A stretch of DNA of 43,282 nt, taken from assembly GCF_014132355.1 (NCBI RefSeq), contig NZ_BLZO01000125.1, positions 1-43,282 on the forward strand. Reading direction: 5' to 3'. Under the pieces are notes generated by a model. The model saw only the letters and a list, made by a program, of their open reading frames with translations, searched no databases and was not told where the DNA came from. The position numbers were made by a program, and so were the translations under genes. Source of the stretch: Okeania sp. KiyG1 (GTDB lineage: Bacteria > Cyanobacteriota > Cyanobacteriia > Cyanobacteriales > Microcoleaceae). Of the stretch, positions 26,210 through 36,245 are shown piece by piece. Every line of letters starts with the position of its first letter. The first letter of the stretch is position 1.

Positions 26210-27058
26210 CTAAACAGCAACCTTATTAGATAAAGGGTCATGCTCTATGACAAATACATTAGAGTAAAGATTAGCAATAATTTGCTTACCTTGCTGTGTT
26301 AGAGACAAATATTTCAGAGCATTTTTGACATAAGGATGAACTCCTTGCCAGAAAAATTGCGGATAATTATCACGCAGATCGCTAGGATTTTTATACCCTA
26401 CTTTTTCATTAAAACCTGTTTCTTCAAATTCATAATATAAAGAACAAATTTTATTGAGATAGCGGGGGTCACTTAACTGGCCAATTAAATCTGCCGCTCG
26501 TACTAAACCAGGATAATTAACAGTATCTTGATGATCTGATTCTGTAGGAACAGGAAAACGCGTTAGCTCAATATTGTACTTAATTATTTCCACATCAATT
26601 AATTTATGACCGCCAAATCGTTCATTAATAAATAATTTTGCCCGGTCCACATGATAAGGAGTTAAACTAGCATCCGTACAACCTAATGGCAAATTAACCA
26701 TTTCATCTCCCTTACCCGTAGCGTACCACCCTTTTTTGTCTTTCTGACAAACTCCTTTTACATATCCAATGTCATGGCAAACTAAGGAAATAATATAATG
26801 TAACCAATCTTCACAGGCAACTCCTCCTTCTCGAATATGTTTTCCTCGTAGAATTTCTTGGCCTACAAGAGTCACCAGAATAGTATGTTCTACATTATGG
26901 TAAAGGGCATCGCTATTGGCAATATTTTCTAGTGCCATATTTCCTGCCCAACCAATAATTTCTTCGTAGTTAGACTTATAACCGCCGTAAGTACGACGGT
27001 AGCCATCTTTAATTTTTTCGACAAATGAATTAATTAATACTTCAGTGGCATTAAACAT
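26210..27058 (-). CDS. HD-domain metalloprotein (Npun_R2479 type)
   Basis: 282 residues, soluble. Metal-binding motif: H54 and H58 in LYHNVEHTILV, then the HD pair H95-D96 in SLVCHDIGYVKG, and a distal Asp in LVRAADLIGQLSD. These are the hallmarks of HD-superfamily phosphohydrolases. The order and surroundings fit a cyanobacterial group of HD metalloproteins of unknown substrate. GDEMVNLPLGCTDASLTPYH is also typical. It has its own start, with AAGAAAAA upstream; the next gene is divergent. Confidence 0.8.
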   Translation of the reverse strand: MFNATEVLINSFVEKIKDGYRRTYGGYKSNYEEIIGWAGNMALENIANSDALYHNVEHTILVTLVGQEILRGKHIREGGVACEDWLHYIISLVCHDIGYVKGVCQKDKKGWYATGKGDEMVNLPLGCTDASLTPYHVDRAKLFINERFGGHKLIDVEIIKYNIELTRFPVPTESDHQDTVNYPGLVRAADLIGQLSDPRYLNKICSLYYEFEETGFNEKVGYKNPSDLRDNYPQFFWQGVHPYVKNALKYLSLTQQGKQIIANLYSNVFVIEHDPLSNKVAV

Positions 27059-27135
27059 ATTTTTTCTTAAATTTGTTTTGATTGTTTAGACTTTTTTAAT
27101 ATTGTAGTTGTTTGAGTTATTTTTGGTTTCTGAAG

Positions 27136-27207
27136 TCATTTATTCTTACTTAATATTATAAATAGTGCTAAAGGTAATGATACACAGAAACCAACATTCA
27201 GAGTCAT
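27136..27207 (-). CDS. Putative 23-residue hydrophobic microprotein
   Basis: The minus strand has ATG at 27207 preceded by CAGGAG at ideal spacing (7 nt). The peptide begins MTLNVGFCVSLPLALF and ends in SKNK: a very short hydrophobic helix with a basic end. It could be a tiny membrane subunit or a regulatory peptide. The evidence is only the ribosome-binding site and composition; no family is recognised. It lies in the divergent spacer between the HD gene and the efflux adaptor. Confidence 0.35.
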   Translation of the reverse strand: MTLNVGFCVSLPLALFIILSKNK

Positions 27208-27291
27208 TTTTATCTCCTGTTACTTTATGGTTTAAAGAAATCTAACAAAACTATAATTTTTCTTTACAATATAAATAAGTGTTGAGTGGTT

Positions 27292-29283
27292 ATGGAAATG
27301 GGTGAAAGTAAATTGAAAAGTAACATTATACCAGAAAATATACTAAAAAAGCAAGATAGCGATCGTCTAGACGATTGTCATCAAGGCGAGACCTACAATA
27401 TAGATACTCTGAGTATCTATGCTCAAAAAGAGGAAGGCGAAGAAATCATTAGTGACAATGGCGCATTTCCTCCCCAGAAAAATAGAGTTAGATGGCAAGG
27501 ATTAATAATTGGTATTGGCATCGGTGTAGTTGCTAGTGTGGCAAGTATGCAGTTAGTTTCTGGACAAAAGGACAACCCTGGGAGCGAAACTATTCCGGGA
27601 AATTCTCTCACACAAACTGTTACAGATGCGGCCGAAAATAACTTGGCTCCTAGTATGAGTGTCACAGTAGCGACCGTAGAATTAGCAACAGTAGAACGTA
27701 CCTTTGATGCCACAGGTGATGTTGTTGCCTTTGATTTGTTGCCAGTATTGCCACAGGCGACTGGGTTGCAAATTCAACAAGTATTGATAGAAGAAGGAGA
27801 CAAAGTTACTCTAGGCCAAGTAATGGCAATTTTAGATGACTCCGTTTTGAAATCGCAAATTAACCAGGCCAAATCTCAAGTAGAATCTGCTGACAGTCAA
27901 GTTAAACAAAGAAGAGCTACTTACAGCAAGGCTAAGGTAGGGGTAGAGCAAGCAATTGCTGCCCGCGAACAAGCTGAGGCCGACCGGGACCAAATTAAAG
28001 CTGCTATTACTCAGGCCAAAGCAGGTACAGATGAGGCGATCGCTGGCCTGAAACAAACAAAAGCAAGTCGCGATGATGCTGTTGCTGCACTGAAACAAGC
28101 ACAAGCAAGTCGTAATGATGCTGTTGCTGCACTGAAACAAGCACAAGCGAGTCGTAATGAAGCTCTGGCATCTGTCGCTCAAACTGAAGCTAAGTTAGCA
28201 GAAGCTAAAGCTAACAAAGAACAAGCTCTGAGAGAGTTTGAGCGATATCAAACTCTGGAGTCAGAGGGAGTTATTAGTGCTCAAGAATTAGAAACTCGTA
28301 GTACTGCTGTGAAGACTGCTAGGGAAGGAGTGCGAGTTGCTGAGGCTAATATTGATAGTGCTAAAGCTAGAGTTGAAATTGCTGATGCTAACCTCAGTAG
28401 TGCTGAAGCCAAAATTGAAATTGCCGATGCCAACGTTAGTAGTGCTAAAGCCAAAGTTGATATTGCTAGCTCAAATGTTAGCAGTGCAGAAGCTAGAGTT
28501 GAAAGTGCAGAAGCAAATGTCAGTAGTGTTATGGCTCAACTACGCAGTGCAGAAGCAAAAGTTAGTAGTGCAAGTGCTAATGTAAATAGTGCTCAGGCAG
28601 AAGTTGATAGCGCTTTATCAAATATTGACAGTGCTATCGCAAATGTTAACAGTGACAAAGCTCGTGTAGAAGAGAGACAAACTCAGTTAGCACAGACTTT
28701 AGTCCGGGCACCAGCAAATGGCATAGTGGCGGAACGGATAGCTAGGGTTGGTGATGTTACTTCTGGTAGTAAAATGTTGTTTTCTATTATTAAAGATAAT
28801 CAATTAGAACTACAATTAAAAGTACCAGAAACTCAATTAGCGCAAGTAAAAGTTGGCAAGAAAGTTCAGATAAGTTCTGATGCTGATAGTCGGATAAAAA
28901 TGTTAGGAACAGTTAGAGAAATAGCGCCATTAGTTGACCAAGAAAGTCGCGAAGCTACAATCAAAATTGACCTGCCTAAAAGCGATTTATTACGACCAGG
29001 AATGTTTTTGCGAGCAACAATTACAACAGCAACTAATCAAGGGTTGAAAGTTCCGACAAAAGCAGTATTACCTCAAGCAGATGGAACATCTATTGTTTAT
29101 GTTTTGGCAGAAAATAATCAAGTTAAAGCCGTGCCTATAGAAGTAGGAAAAATCCTGAGTAAAAATAGCGATTTAGCTAATGCTAAAATTGAAATAAAAG
29201 AAGGTTTAAAATTAGGCGATCGTGTAGTTGTTGCAGGTGCAGGTTATCTCAAAGATGGAGATGTTGTAAAAGTAATTGAATAA
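27292..29283 (+). CDS. RND efflux periplasmic adaptor (HlyD/AcrA family) with extended coiled coil
   Basis: About 663 residues, against roughly 400 for typical adaptors. A cytoplasmic stretch of about 65 residues precedes one TM helix (LIIGIGIGVVASVASMQL). The lipoyl half (LQIQQVLIEEGDKVTLGQVM) is followed by a coiled-coil hairpin of about 280 residues made of near-repeats such as ALKQAQASRNDAVA and SSAEAKIEIADANVSSA. The second lipoyl half (RAPANGIVAERIARVGDVTS) and the beta-barrel domain (LELQLKVPETQLAQV) follow, then the membrane-proximal domain (IKEGLKLGDRVVVAGAGYL). It would link the RND pump at 30235 to an outer-membrane channel. An in-frame GTG at 27286 is an alternative start. Confidence 0.9.
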   Translation: MEMGESKLKSNIIPENILKKQDSDRLDDCHQGETYNIDTLSIYAQKEEGEEIISDNGAFPPQKNRVRWQGLIIGIGIGVVASVASMQLVSGQKDNPGSETIPGNSLTQTVTDAAENNLAPSMSVTVATVELATVERTFDATGDVVAFDLLPVLPQATGLQIQQVLIEEGDKVTLGQVMAILDDSVLKSQINQAKSQVESADSQVKQRRATYSKAKVGVEQAIAAREQAEADRDQIKAAITQAKAGTDEAIAGLKQTKASRDDAVAALKQAQASRNDAVAALKQAQASRNEALASVAQTEAKLAEAKANKEQALREFERYQTLESEGVISAQELETRSTAVKTAREGVRVAEANIDSAKARVEIADANLSSAEAKIEIADANVSSAKAKVDIASSNVSSAEARVESAEANVSSVMAQLRSAEAKVSSASANVNSAQAEVDSALSNIDSAIANVNSDKARVEERQTQLAQTLVRAPANGIVAERIARVGDVTSGSKMLFSIIKDNQLELQLKVPETQLAQVKVGKKVQISSDADSRIKMLGTVREIAPLVDQESREATIKIDLPKSDLLRPGMFLRATITTATNQGLKVPTKAVLPQADGTSIVYVLAENNQVKAVPIEVGKILSKNSDLANAKIEIKEGLKLGDRVVVAGAGYLKDGDVVKVIE

Positions 29284-29509
29284 AATTAGTAAATTTTGGA
29301 TTTTGGATGAAATTTCATAACAATAAAAAAATGTACTTTATAGATTAGTTGATTTCCATATTTCCACCTTTTATAAATAACTAGCATTCAACTAACATAA
29401 CGGTGTTGCTGAATCTAGGAATGAATTTTTGCTGAACAGCTAAAACACATCTTTAGAATAGTATATAAACGAACTTTGCTTGCTTAAACATACTCAAATT
29501 AACTCCCTA

Positions 29510-30234
29510 TTACTTCTTACTTTTGAATTAATTAGTTCTTACTTTTGACTTTTGACTTTTAAATTTTGAATTAATTAGTTCTTACTTTTGACTTTTGACT
29601 TTTGAATTAATTAATTCTTACTTTTGACTTTTGACTTTTAAATTTTGAATTAATTAGTTCTTACTTTTGACTTTTGACTTTTGAATTAATTAATTCTTAC
29701 TTTTGACTTTTGACTTTTGAATTAATTAGTTATTAGTTTTGACTTTTAACTTTTGAATTAATTAGTTTTGACTTTTGACTTTTGACTTTTAACTTTTGAA
29801 TTAATTAGTTTTGACTTTTGAATTAATTAGTTATTAGTTTTGACTTTTAACTTTTGAATTAATTAGTTTTGACTTTTGACTTTTAAATTTTGACTTTTGA
29901 CTTTTGAATTAATTAGTTTTGACTTTTAACTTTTGAATTAATTAGTTTTGACTTTTGACTTTTGACTTTTAACTTTTGAATTAATTAGTTTTGACTTTTG
30001 AATTAATTAGTTCTTACTTTTGACTTTTGACTTTTAACTTTTGAATTAATTAATTCTTACTTTTGACTTTTAAATTTTGAATTAATTAGTTTTGACTTTT
30101 GACTTTTAAATTTTGAATTAATTAATTCTTACTTTTGACTTTTGACTTTTAACTTTTGAATTAATTAGTTTTAACTTTTGAATTAATTACTTCTTACTTT
30201 TGACTTTTGACTTTTGACTTTTGAATTAATAACT
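29510..30234. repeat. ~0.7-kb TTTTGAC heptamer array punctuated by TTGAATTAATTAGTT
   Basis: Runs of one to four TTTTGAC (or TTTTAAC, TTTTAAA) heptamers alternate with a TTGAATTAATTAGTTCTTAC-type spacer that includes the palindrome GAATTAATTAATTC. The pattern repeats about twenty times and reaches the ATG of the RND gene. The preceding 29284-29510 is AT-rich without a gene. Confidence 0.95.
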
Positions 30235-33200
30235 ATGTCATTTCATATCTCAGCTTTATCAATCAAAAAACCAGTTCCTACCATTGTGATGTTTTTAATC
30301 TTAACAATAGTAGGATTAATGTCATTTTTCCAACTAGGAATAGACAACACTCCTAATGTCGATGTTCCAGCAGTATCAGTCACAGTAACTCAACGAGGAG
30401 CAGGCCCAACAGAACTAGAAACTCAGGTAACAAAAAAAATAGAAGACTCTGTGGCGGGTTTGGGAAATATCGATAAATTAACCTCAACAGTAACTGATGG
30501 AGTTTCTACAACCACCATCACTTTTGACTTGGGAGTAGATAGCGACCGCGCCACCAACGACGTTCGTAATGCCGTTACCGAAATTCGCGAGGACCTACCT
30601 TCAGATATCAACGACCCTGTTGTGAAAAGATTAGAATTTGCTGGAGGCGGTCCGATCATTACATACGCTGTCACCTCAGACAAACGTTCAGTCGAAGAAC
30701 TAAGTGAACTCGTTGACAAAGAAATTAGTCGTGCTATTCTTAGCGTTTCCGGTGTTGCCGAAATCAACCGTATTGGCGGAGTAGACCGAGAAATTCTGAT
30801 CGAACTCAACCCAGACAGACTCGAAAGTCTTGGCATTACTGCTACTCAAGTCAATGACCAAATTCGCGCCCTCAACACTAATATACCCGGTGGACGTTCT
30901 CAAGGTGGAGGCACAGAAAAAAGTATTCGTACCCTTGGTAGTGCTAACACAGTAGCAGCTTTGAAAGAATATCGAATCATCCTTCCCTCTGGTGGAGCAA
31001 TACCACTTTCCAGTGTAGGTGAAGTTATTGATGGTTTTGGCGAAACTAGACAAACAGCTTGGTTAGTAGAAAAAAATAGTGAAGATGAAACTCAGGGTTT
31101 TGCACAAGACTCATCAATAAAAACCACTACCCAGTCAAATAAAATTGGTAAACCAGTTGTTGCTTTTAGCGTACTCCGTAGCACAGGTACTACCCTGGTG
31201 AGTGTAGAAAAAGGTGTGCGGGCAAAAGTTGCCGAACTAGAACAAACATTACCAGAAGATGTAGATTTAGAACTAATTTTTACCCGGGCAACAGATATAG
31301 AAGAATCCTATCAAGCATCTGTAGACGCTCTAATTATTGGTTCTATTCTCACTGTTGTAGTGGTCGGTGTATTTTTGCGAGATTGGCGGCCGACTCTAGT
31401 CACGGCAGTAGCATTGCCATTATCCATTATTCCCACCTTTTTTAGTAATGCAAATTTTAGACTACACCCTCAATAATATGAGCTTGTTAGCACTAGCATT
31501 AGCAATGGGAAACTTAGTGGATGATGCCATCTGTATGATCGAGAATATTGACCAACATACTCAGATGGGTAAAAAGCCATTCCAGGCAGCTCTAGATGCG
31601 TCAGCAGAAATTGGTTTGGCTGTGGTAGCAACAACCGCAACTATTGTGGCAGTGTTTTTACCTGTGGCGTTTATGGGGGGGAGTCCCCGGTCAATTCTTC
31701 CAGCCTTTTGGGGTAACGGTAGCAGTTTCTACCATGTTTTCCACATTGGTTGCTTGTACTATGACACCAATGTTAGGAGCGCGGTTGTTGAAGTCGAAAC
31801 AGTCTCAAAGTTCTTCATTTTTCAATGGTAAAGTGGGAGTAAAACATCACAAACAAAGCAAAAATCGTCCCTATAATAGCTTATTAACTTGGGCACTGCG
31901 CCATAAAATTACTACTTTAATTATTGCAGTAGCTTTCTTTATTGGTAGCTTGCAACTGGTTCCACTAATTCCTAAAGGGTTCATAAGTGGTGGGGACGAT
32001 GTTGTGAGTATAGTTTCCCTAGAATTGCCTCCTGGATCGACTTTGTCTGAAACTGAACAAGTAGCTCAACAGGCAATGCAATTATTAGAGCAAAATTCGA
32101 TTGTTAACAGTGTGTTTGCTGAAGTTGGTACTAGGGGCAATAGTGAAGCCGTAAATGAAGGCAAGTTGTATGTGAATATATTGCCTAGGCAAGAGCGGGA
32201 GATTTCCCAAAAGGAGTTTGAACAACAGATGCGACCTCTATTTCAGAATATTCCAGGGGCGCGGCTGAGTTTTGCTGGTGGGGGTGCAGGAGGTAGTGAT
32301 AAAGACTTAGCTCTTGTTCTTAAAAGTGAAAATGCAACTGCTCTGAAGCAGACTGCAGATGCTTTAGAACGGCAAATGCGAGAAGTTCCTGGTTTGGTGG
32401 ATGTGACTTCCAGTGCCAGCTTGGTGAAACCGGAGATTTTGATTAAACCATTACCTGCTAGGGCTGGAGATCTAGGCATTTCTGTACAGACGATCGCTCG
32501 TACAGCTTCATTGGCGACTTTGGGAGATAATGAGTCAAATTTAGCTAAGTTTGATTTACCAGACCGTCAAATTCCGATTAGAGTACAGTTGGCAGGGGAA
32601 TTTAGAAATGACTTGGATGCAATTAAAAATTTACGCATTCCTAGTCAAAATGGTGGGTTAGTGCCATTGTCTGCAGTAGCTGAAATTACTATAGGTAGTG
32701 GGCCTGCTGAAATTAATCGTTTTGACCGCTATCGTCAAGTTTCCTTGGAGGCCAATTTACAGGGAATTTCTCTAGGAGATGCAGTAGCAGAGGTGCAAGC
32801 ATTACCAGCAATGAACCCACTACCTGAGGATGTTATGGAACAGTCTGATGGTGATGCCGAGATTATGATTGAGGTGTTTAGTCGGTTTTTGAGCGCTCTG
32901 GGCTTTGCAGTGTTATGTATTTATGCAATTTTGGTATTGCTATACAATAACTTTCTTTATCCAATGGCAATTTTGGTGGCATTGCCGTTATCTATTGGTG
33001 GAGCGTTGTTAGGGTTATTAGTGATGCAGAAAGAGTTGGGTTTATATGCTTTAATTGGTATTGTATTGTTGATGGGTTTGGTAACTAAGAATGCAATTTT
33101 GTTAGTAGACTGTTCGTTGGCAAATGAAAAAGAAGGAATGTCTCAGTTTCATGCAGTGCGAGAGGCAGGTATTTCCCGGTTGCGACCAATTTTAATGACC

Positions 33201-33497
33201 ACCCTTTCTACTATTGCTGGAATGTTACCCATCGCATTAGAATTAGGAGCAGGAGGAGCAGAAAGAAGTCCCATGGCGATCGCTGTTATTGGTGGATTTT
33301 CGACTGCAACATTGTTGACGTTGTTGGTAGTACCTGTGTGGTTTACCTATATTGATAATTTTATACATTGGTTACAGAAATTATTCCGGGGTAAGGAAAT
33401 TCGCCCGCAGTTAGATGTTTCTGTTAATGGTAATGGTAATGGTAATGGTAATGGGAAAAGTCCGAGTGTATTGAAAAAGGATTCTATTATTAACTAA
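30235..33497 (+). pseudogene. RND efflux pump (HAE1 type), two homopolymer frameshifts
   Basis: The start ATG at 30235 gives MSFHISALSIKKPVPTIV. Repaired, the protein has 1086 residues with twelve TM helices and two large periplasmic loops. It breaks at 31437-31443 (six T where five fit, FF-stop region) and at 31674-31680 (seven G where six fit, VAFMGG). The proton-relay pair in TM4 is present ([14 protein letters not shown]), as is the TM10 Lys (GLVTKNAILLVD). Transport of hydrophobic compounds with the adaptor at 27292 is the expected role. Apart from the two indels the sequence is well conserved in all segments, so it is either very recently inactivated or mis-sequenced. The C-terminus ends in a VNGNGNGNGNGK run. 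Confidence 0.88.
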
Positions 33498-33515
33498 TTA
33501 GTTACAATACTGTAG

Positions 33516-33551
33516 GTTGGGTTAAGCGGTAGCGAAACCCAACATTTTTTT
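33516..33551 (+). terminator. Intrinsic terminator after the RND gene
   Basis: GTTGGGTT and AACCCAAC form an 8-bp stem around AAGCGGTAGCGA, followed by CA and seven T. It lies 19 bp after the stop. The stem sequence is also a common interspersed repeat in cyanobacteria. Confidence 0.75.
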
Positions 33552-33652
33552 ATGCTTTCATACTCATAAGTTCTCGATCTATAAATTCAATTATCTTTAA
33601 GAAAAGAGCGGGTAGACAAAAATCACAATATTTACCATTGAGATAGATAACT

Positions 33653-33877
33653 AGGGCTTGCTGAATAAAGTCTTTTGGTGGGGGTAGGAGACAGGAGATA
33701 GGAGAAATGGGAATTATAGAAGAGGTAGTCGGAAAATTTTCCCAAAATTGTTCTGCCATAATCATCCCAAAATAGCAGCTTTTTGAGCTTTTTCCACCGA
33801 AAAGCTGACACTTTTTTAGACCAAAAAATGCTAAAACCAATATCAGTCAATGCTTTGATATTTAATCAGCAAGCCCT
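33653..33877. mobile_element. 225-bp MITE with AGGGCTTGCTGA terminal inverted repeats
   Basis: AGGGCTTGCTGAATAAA at the left and TTTAATCAGCAAGCCCT at the right, flanked by AACT on both sides (33649-33652 and 33878-33881), a 4-bp target duplication. The interior encodes only fragments without a transposase core. A parent IS with the same ends should exist elsewhere in the genome. Confidence 0.8.
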
Positions 33878-33988
33878 AACTAAATATTTGCCTACCTTCC
33901 TACTATTCTTGATTTTTCTGTGGATATTTTTAGCAAGCTGAAAATATCCTAGCCACAACTTCAACAAATAGAAAATAACTTCATCAAA

Positions 33989-34389
33989 TTACCCATTAAA
34001 CCTCTCCAATAATTCCTCACGAGAACCATTTAACAACAAAGGAGCTAATATCAAATCCGGTAGCATCGGTGTAATTAGATGGGGAGATGGGGGATGGGGA
34101 GATGGGGGATGGGGAGATGGAGAAATATTTGGTAATCGTTGAAGATGGAACATTTTTTTATACCGAATTAAACGGATTTGATATAACTCCTCTGGAGACA
34201 ACTGCAACATCGGCTCGATAATGGGCAATAGTTCTGGGTCGAGGGAACCAAACCGAGCATTGAGTAAATGTTCAATTATTTGCTTTATTTTCTATTGGCC
34301 TTCTTGGCGAGCTTCTTGGCGACCTTGCTCCAAGGTATCCTCGCGCCATCGTAAATAAACAGGCGATCGCTTCATCAGTAACTCCTATC
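33989..34389 (-). pseudogene. Truncated duplicate of the Rpn-like nuclease C-terminus
   Basis: Read on the minus strand: KRSPVYLRWREDTLEQGRQE, a stop, then EHLLNARFGSLDPELLPIIE, PMLQLSPEEL, an insertion, and APLLLNGSREELLERF. It matches residues of the neighbouring gene at 34395-34715. The insertion at about 34080-34125 is a GGGGGAT heptamer run (translated as Pro-His-Pro-Pro-Ser), plus a short unrelated piece. No start region exists. Confidence 0.8.
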
Positions 34390-34394
34390 AGTAA

Positions 34395-35350
34395 CTACTC
34401 ACCAAACCTCTCCAATAATTCCTCCCGCGAAGCACTCAATAATAAAGGAGTCAACTCCTCTGGAGACAACTGCAACATCGGCTCGATAATGGCCAATAGT
34501 TCTGGGTCGAGGGAGCCAAACCGGACATTGAGGAAATTTTCAATCATTTGTTGCTTTATCCTTTGTTCGCCTTGTTGGACACCTCGCTGGATACCTTGTT
34601 GGACACCTTGTTGGATACCTTGCTGGATACCTTGCTGGATACCTCGCTGGATACCTTCCTCCAAGGTCTCTTCGCGCCAACGCAAATAAACAGGTGATAG
34701 TTTCATTAGTAACTCCTGGTCATCTTCATTTATATTGTCTCTTACTTGAATTGTGATGTGCCAGCTTGCCAAAAGCTCGGTTAGATTTTCCCTAAGTGGG
34801 TTTCCTGGTGGTAAAGCTTCTAATTCTAAAATGGCTTGCTCTTGTGTCTGACCTTTTCCCAATACCCTTAACCAGAGAGTATCCTGGTTAATTGGTAATT
34901 GATTAATGGCTACTATTGCTGTGTTTTGAAACTTTGGTAAAAAATAAACACCTGTAGGCCATTGACCGCTTGAGTCTAGTTTAGCGCCAAAACCATCAAT
35001 GATTCTGGCCGAACAAGAGGGGGACAAAATCCACAATAGAGGCCATTCAGCTTCAGTATAAGGAGTGTTTTCTCGTCTAGCTTTACGTTTTTGTTGGTTA
35101 ATAACAAAGTTAAGTTTGGCTTGACAGTCGAGTATTTCTAGTCGTTGTGGTTGATTGCGAAATGGCTCTTCAAGAATTTAGAATTTAGAATTTAGAATTT
35201 AGAATTACCTCTTTTTGAAAATAAGATGAAATATACGTCTATTTCTCGGACTTCGCTGGCAACATCGCGACTGGTTTCTACTTTGCCTAATAGAGTTAGT
35301 AATTCTTCTAAATATTGTTTGGCAAATTGGTCGTGGGGAGTTCGCGTCAT
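34395..35350 (-). pseudogene. Rpn/PD-(D/E)XK-like nuclease-family protein split by a repeat
   Basis: The N-terminus at 35350 reads MTRTPHDQFAKQYLEELL and EIDVYF, then meets AATTCTA heptamers of element R copy 3 and stops. The frame resumes at EEPFRNQPQRLEIL and continues to LLWILSPSCSARIIDGFGA, GVYFLPKFQNTAIVAINQLP, the LSPVYLRWREETLEEG helix, a GIQQ(G)-repeat coiled stretch and ARFGSLDPELLAIIEP. In the family about 25-30 residues separate DVYF from EPFRN; here they have been replaced by the repeat. The C-terminal LSPEE(L/F)TPLLL and SREELLERF are typical. The gene start abuts a CAGTTAT heptamer array. Function of the family is not settled; a mobile nuclease relation is inferred. Confidence 0.8.
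35171..35219 (+). repeat. Element R, copy 3 (partial)
   Basis: TTCAAGAATTTAG heptamers followed by AATTACCTCTTTTTGAAAAT; the hairpins and right end are missing. It replaces part of the Rpn-like gene. Confidence 0.8.
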
Positions 35351-35500
35351 TTCAGTTATCAGTTATCAGTTTTTTACAGGAAGTTTTATGGGTAATCATA
35401 GAGTATAATTGAGGATATCAAATTATTTATAATTTATGGAAAAATTACAGCATATTCCAAGTATCTGAAGTACAGATATTAATAATTTAATTTTCCCAGT

Positions 35501-35517
35501 GCGAGCATCTTGCTCGC
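35501..35517. repeat. Small hairpin GCGAGCATCTTGCTCGC
   Basis: A 7-bp stem with a TCT loop, related to GCGGGCATCTTGCCCGC (14095, 14367; reverse 13860) and GGGAGCATCTTGCTCCC (41734). Stem positions change together while the loop stays TCT. Confidence 0.85.
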
Positions 35518-36084
35518 GTGGGTGCAACTCTTCAGTTATCAGTTTTTTACAGGAAGTTTTATGGGTAATTAAGAGTATAGTTGAGGATATAAAATTCTTT
35601 GTAATTAATCGGAAAATTCTGATTGAGGAAATCAGGAATAGGTAAAATGTCATATAGTGATTTTGATTTAAAAAAAGTCAAAGCTGAGTTTAATTTAAAA
35701 ATTATAGAAACAGAAGATTTATTTTCTCAAGTTGAACCTGTAGAGATTAGTAATCTTTTAGCTGAAATGTTAAAGCAAAATGTTCCTATTGCTTTAGCGA
35801 TCGCTACAGAAAAGGCAAGTTCTGAACTAATAATTATTAATATTTTGTTGGAGATTAAAAGGCAACTTCAAATTAGTTTTTTTTCGGGTATAGATTTCTC
35901 AGTGGATCGAGATAAGGGATTGAATGGATTTTGTGATTTTATTATTAGTCAATCTCCGGAACAACTATATTTGGATACTCCTGTCATTGTTCTTGTAGAG
36001 GCTAAAAATGAAAGGATAGTTGGTGGTTTAGGACAATGTATTGCAGAAATGGTGGCGGCGGAAATATATAATAAACAAGATGTT

Positions 36085-36214
36085 CAAGAATTTAGAATTT
36101 AGAATTTAGAATTTAGAATTACCTCTCCTTTAAAACGGATAAGATTGACTAATTATGAAAATTTTTCTTTTTATCCTCTTAAAAGAGGAGGCTTTCAACC
36201 ACAATTTTTCGGTA
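36085..36214 (+). repeat. Element R, copy 4, with 8-bp flanking duplication
   Basis: 130 bp starting CAAGAATTTAG (four heptamers), AATTACCTCTCC, TTGACTAATTATGAAAATTT, a CCTCTTAAAAGAGG hairpin and the end CACAATTTTTCGGTA. AAGATGTT flanks both sides (36077-36084 and 36215-36222), consistent with target-site duplication inside the nuclease-like gene. If TT belongs to the element the duplication is 6 bp. Confidence 0.85.
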
Positions 36215-36245
36215 AAGATGTTCCTTTTATTTATTTATGGTGTAG

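Noticed and set aside
29510-30234. A CRISPR array or replication-origin iterons
   Set aside because: The pattern is a variable heptamer array with AT-rich spacers; there is no DnaA-box cluster, no rep gene and no spacer diversity.
33550-33850. Minus-strand frames of 72 and 96 codons
   Set aside because: They lie in and across the MITE ends and overlap each other; no ribosome-binding site or domain.
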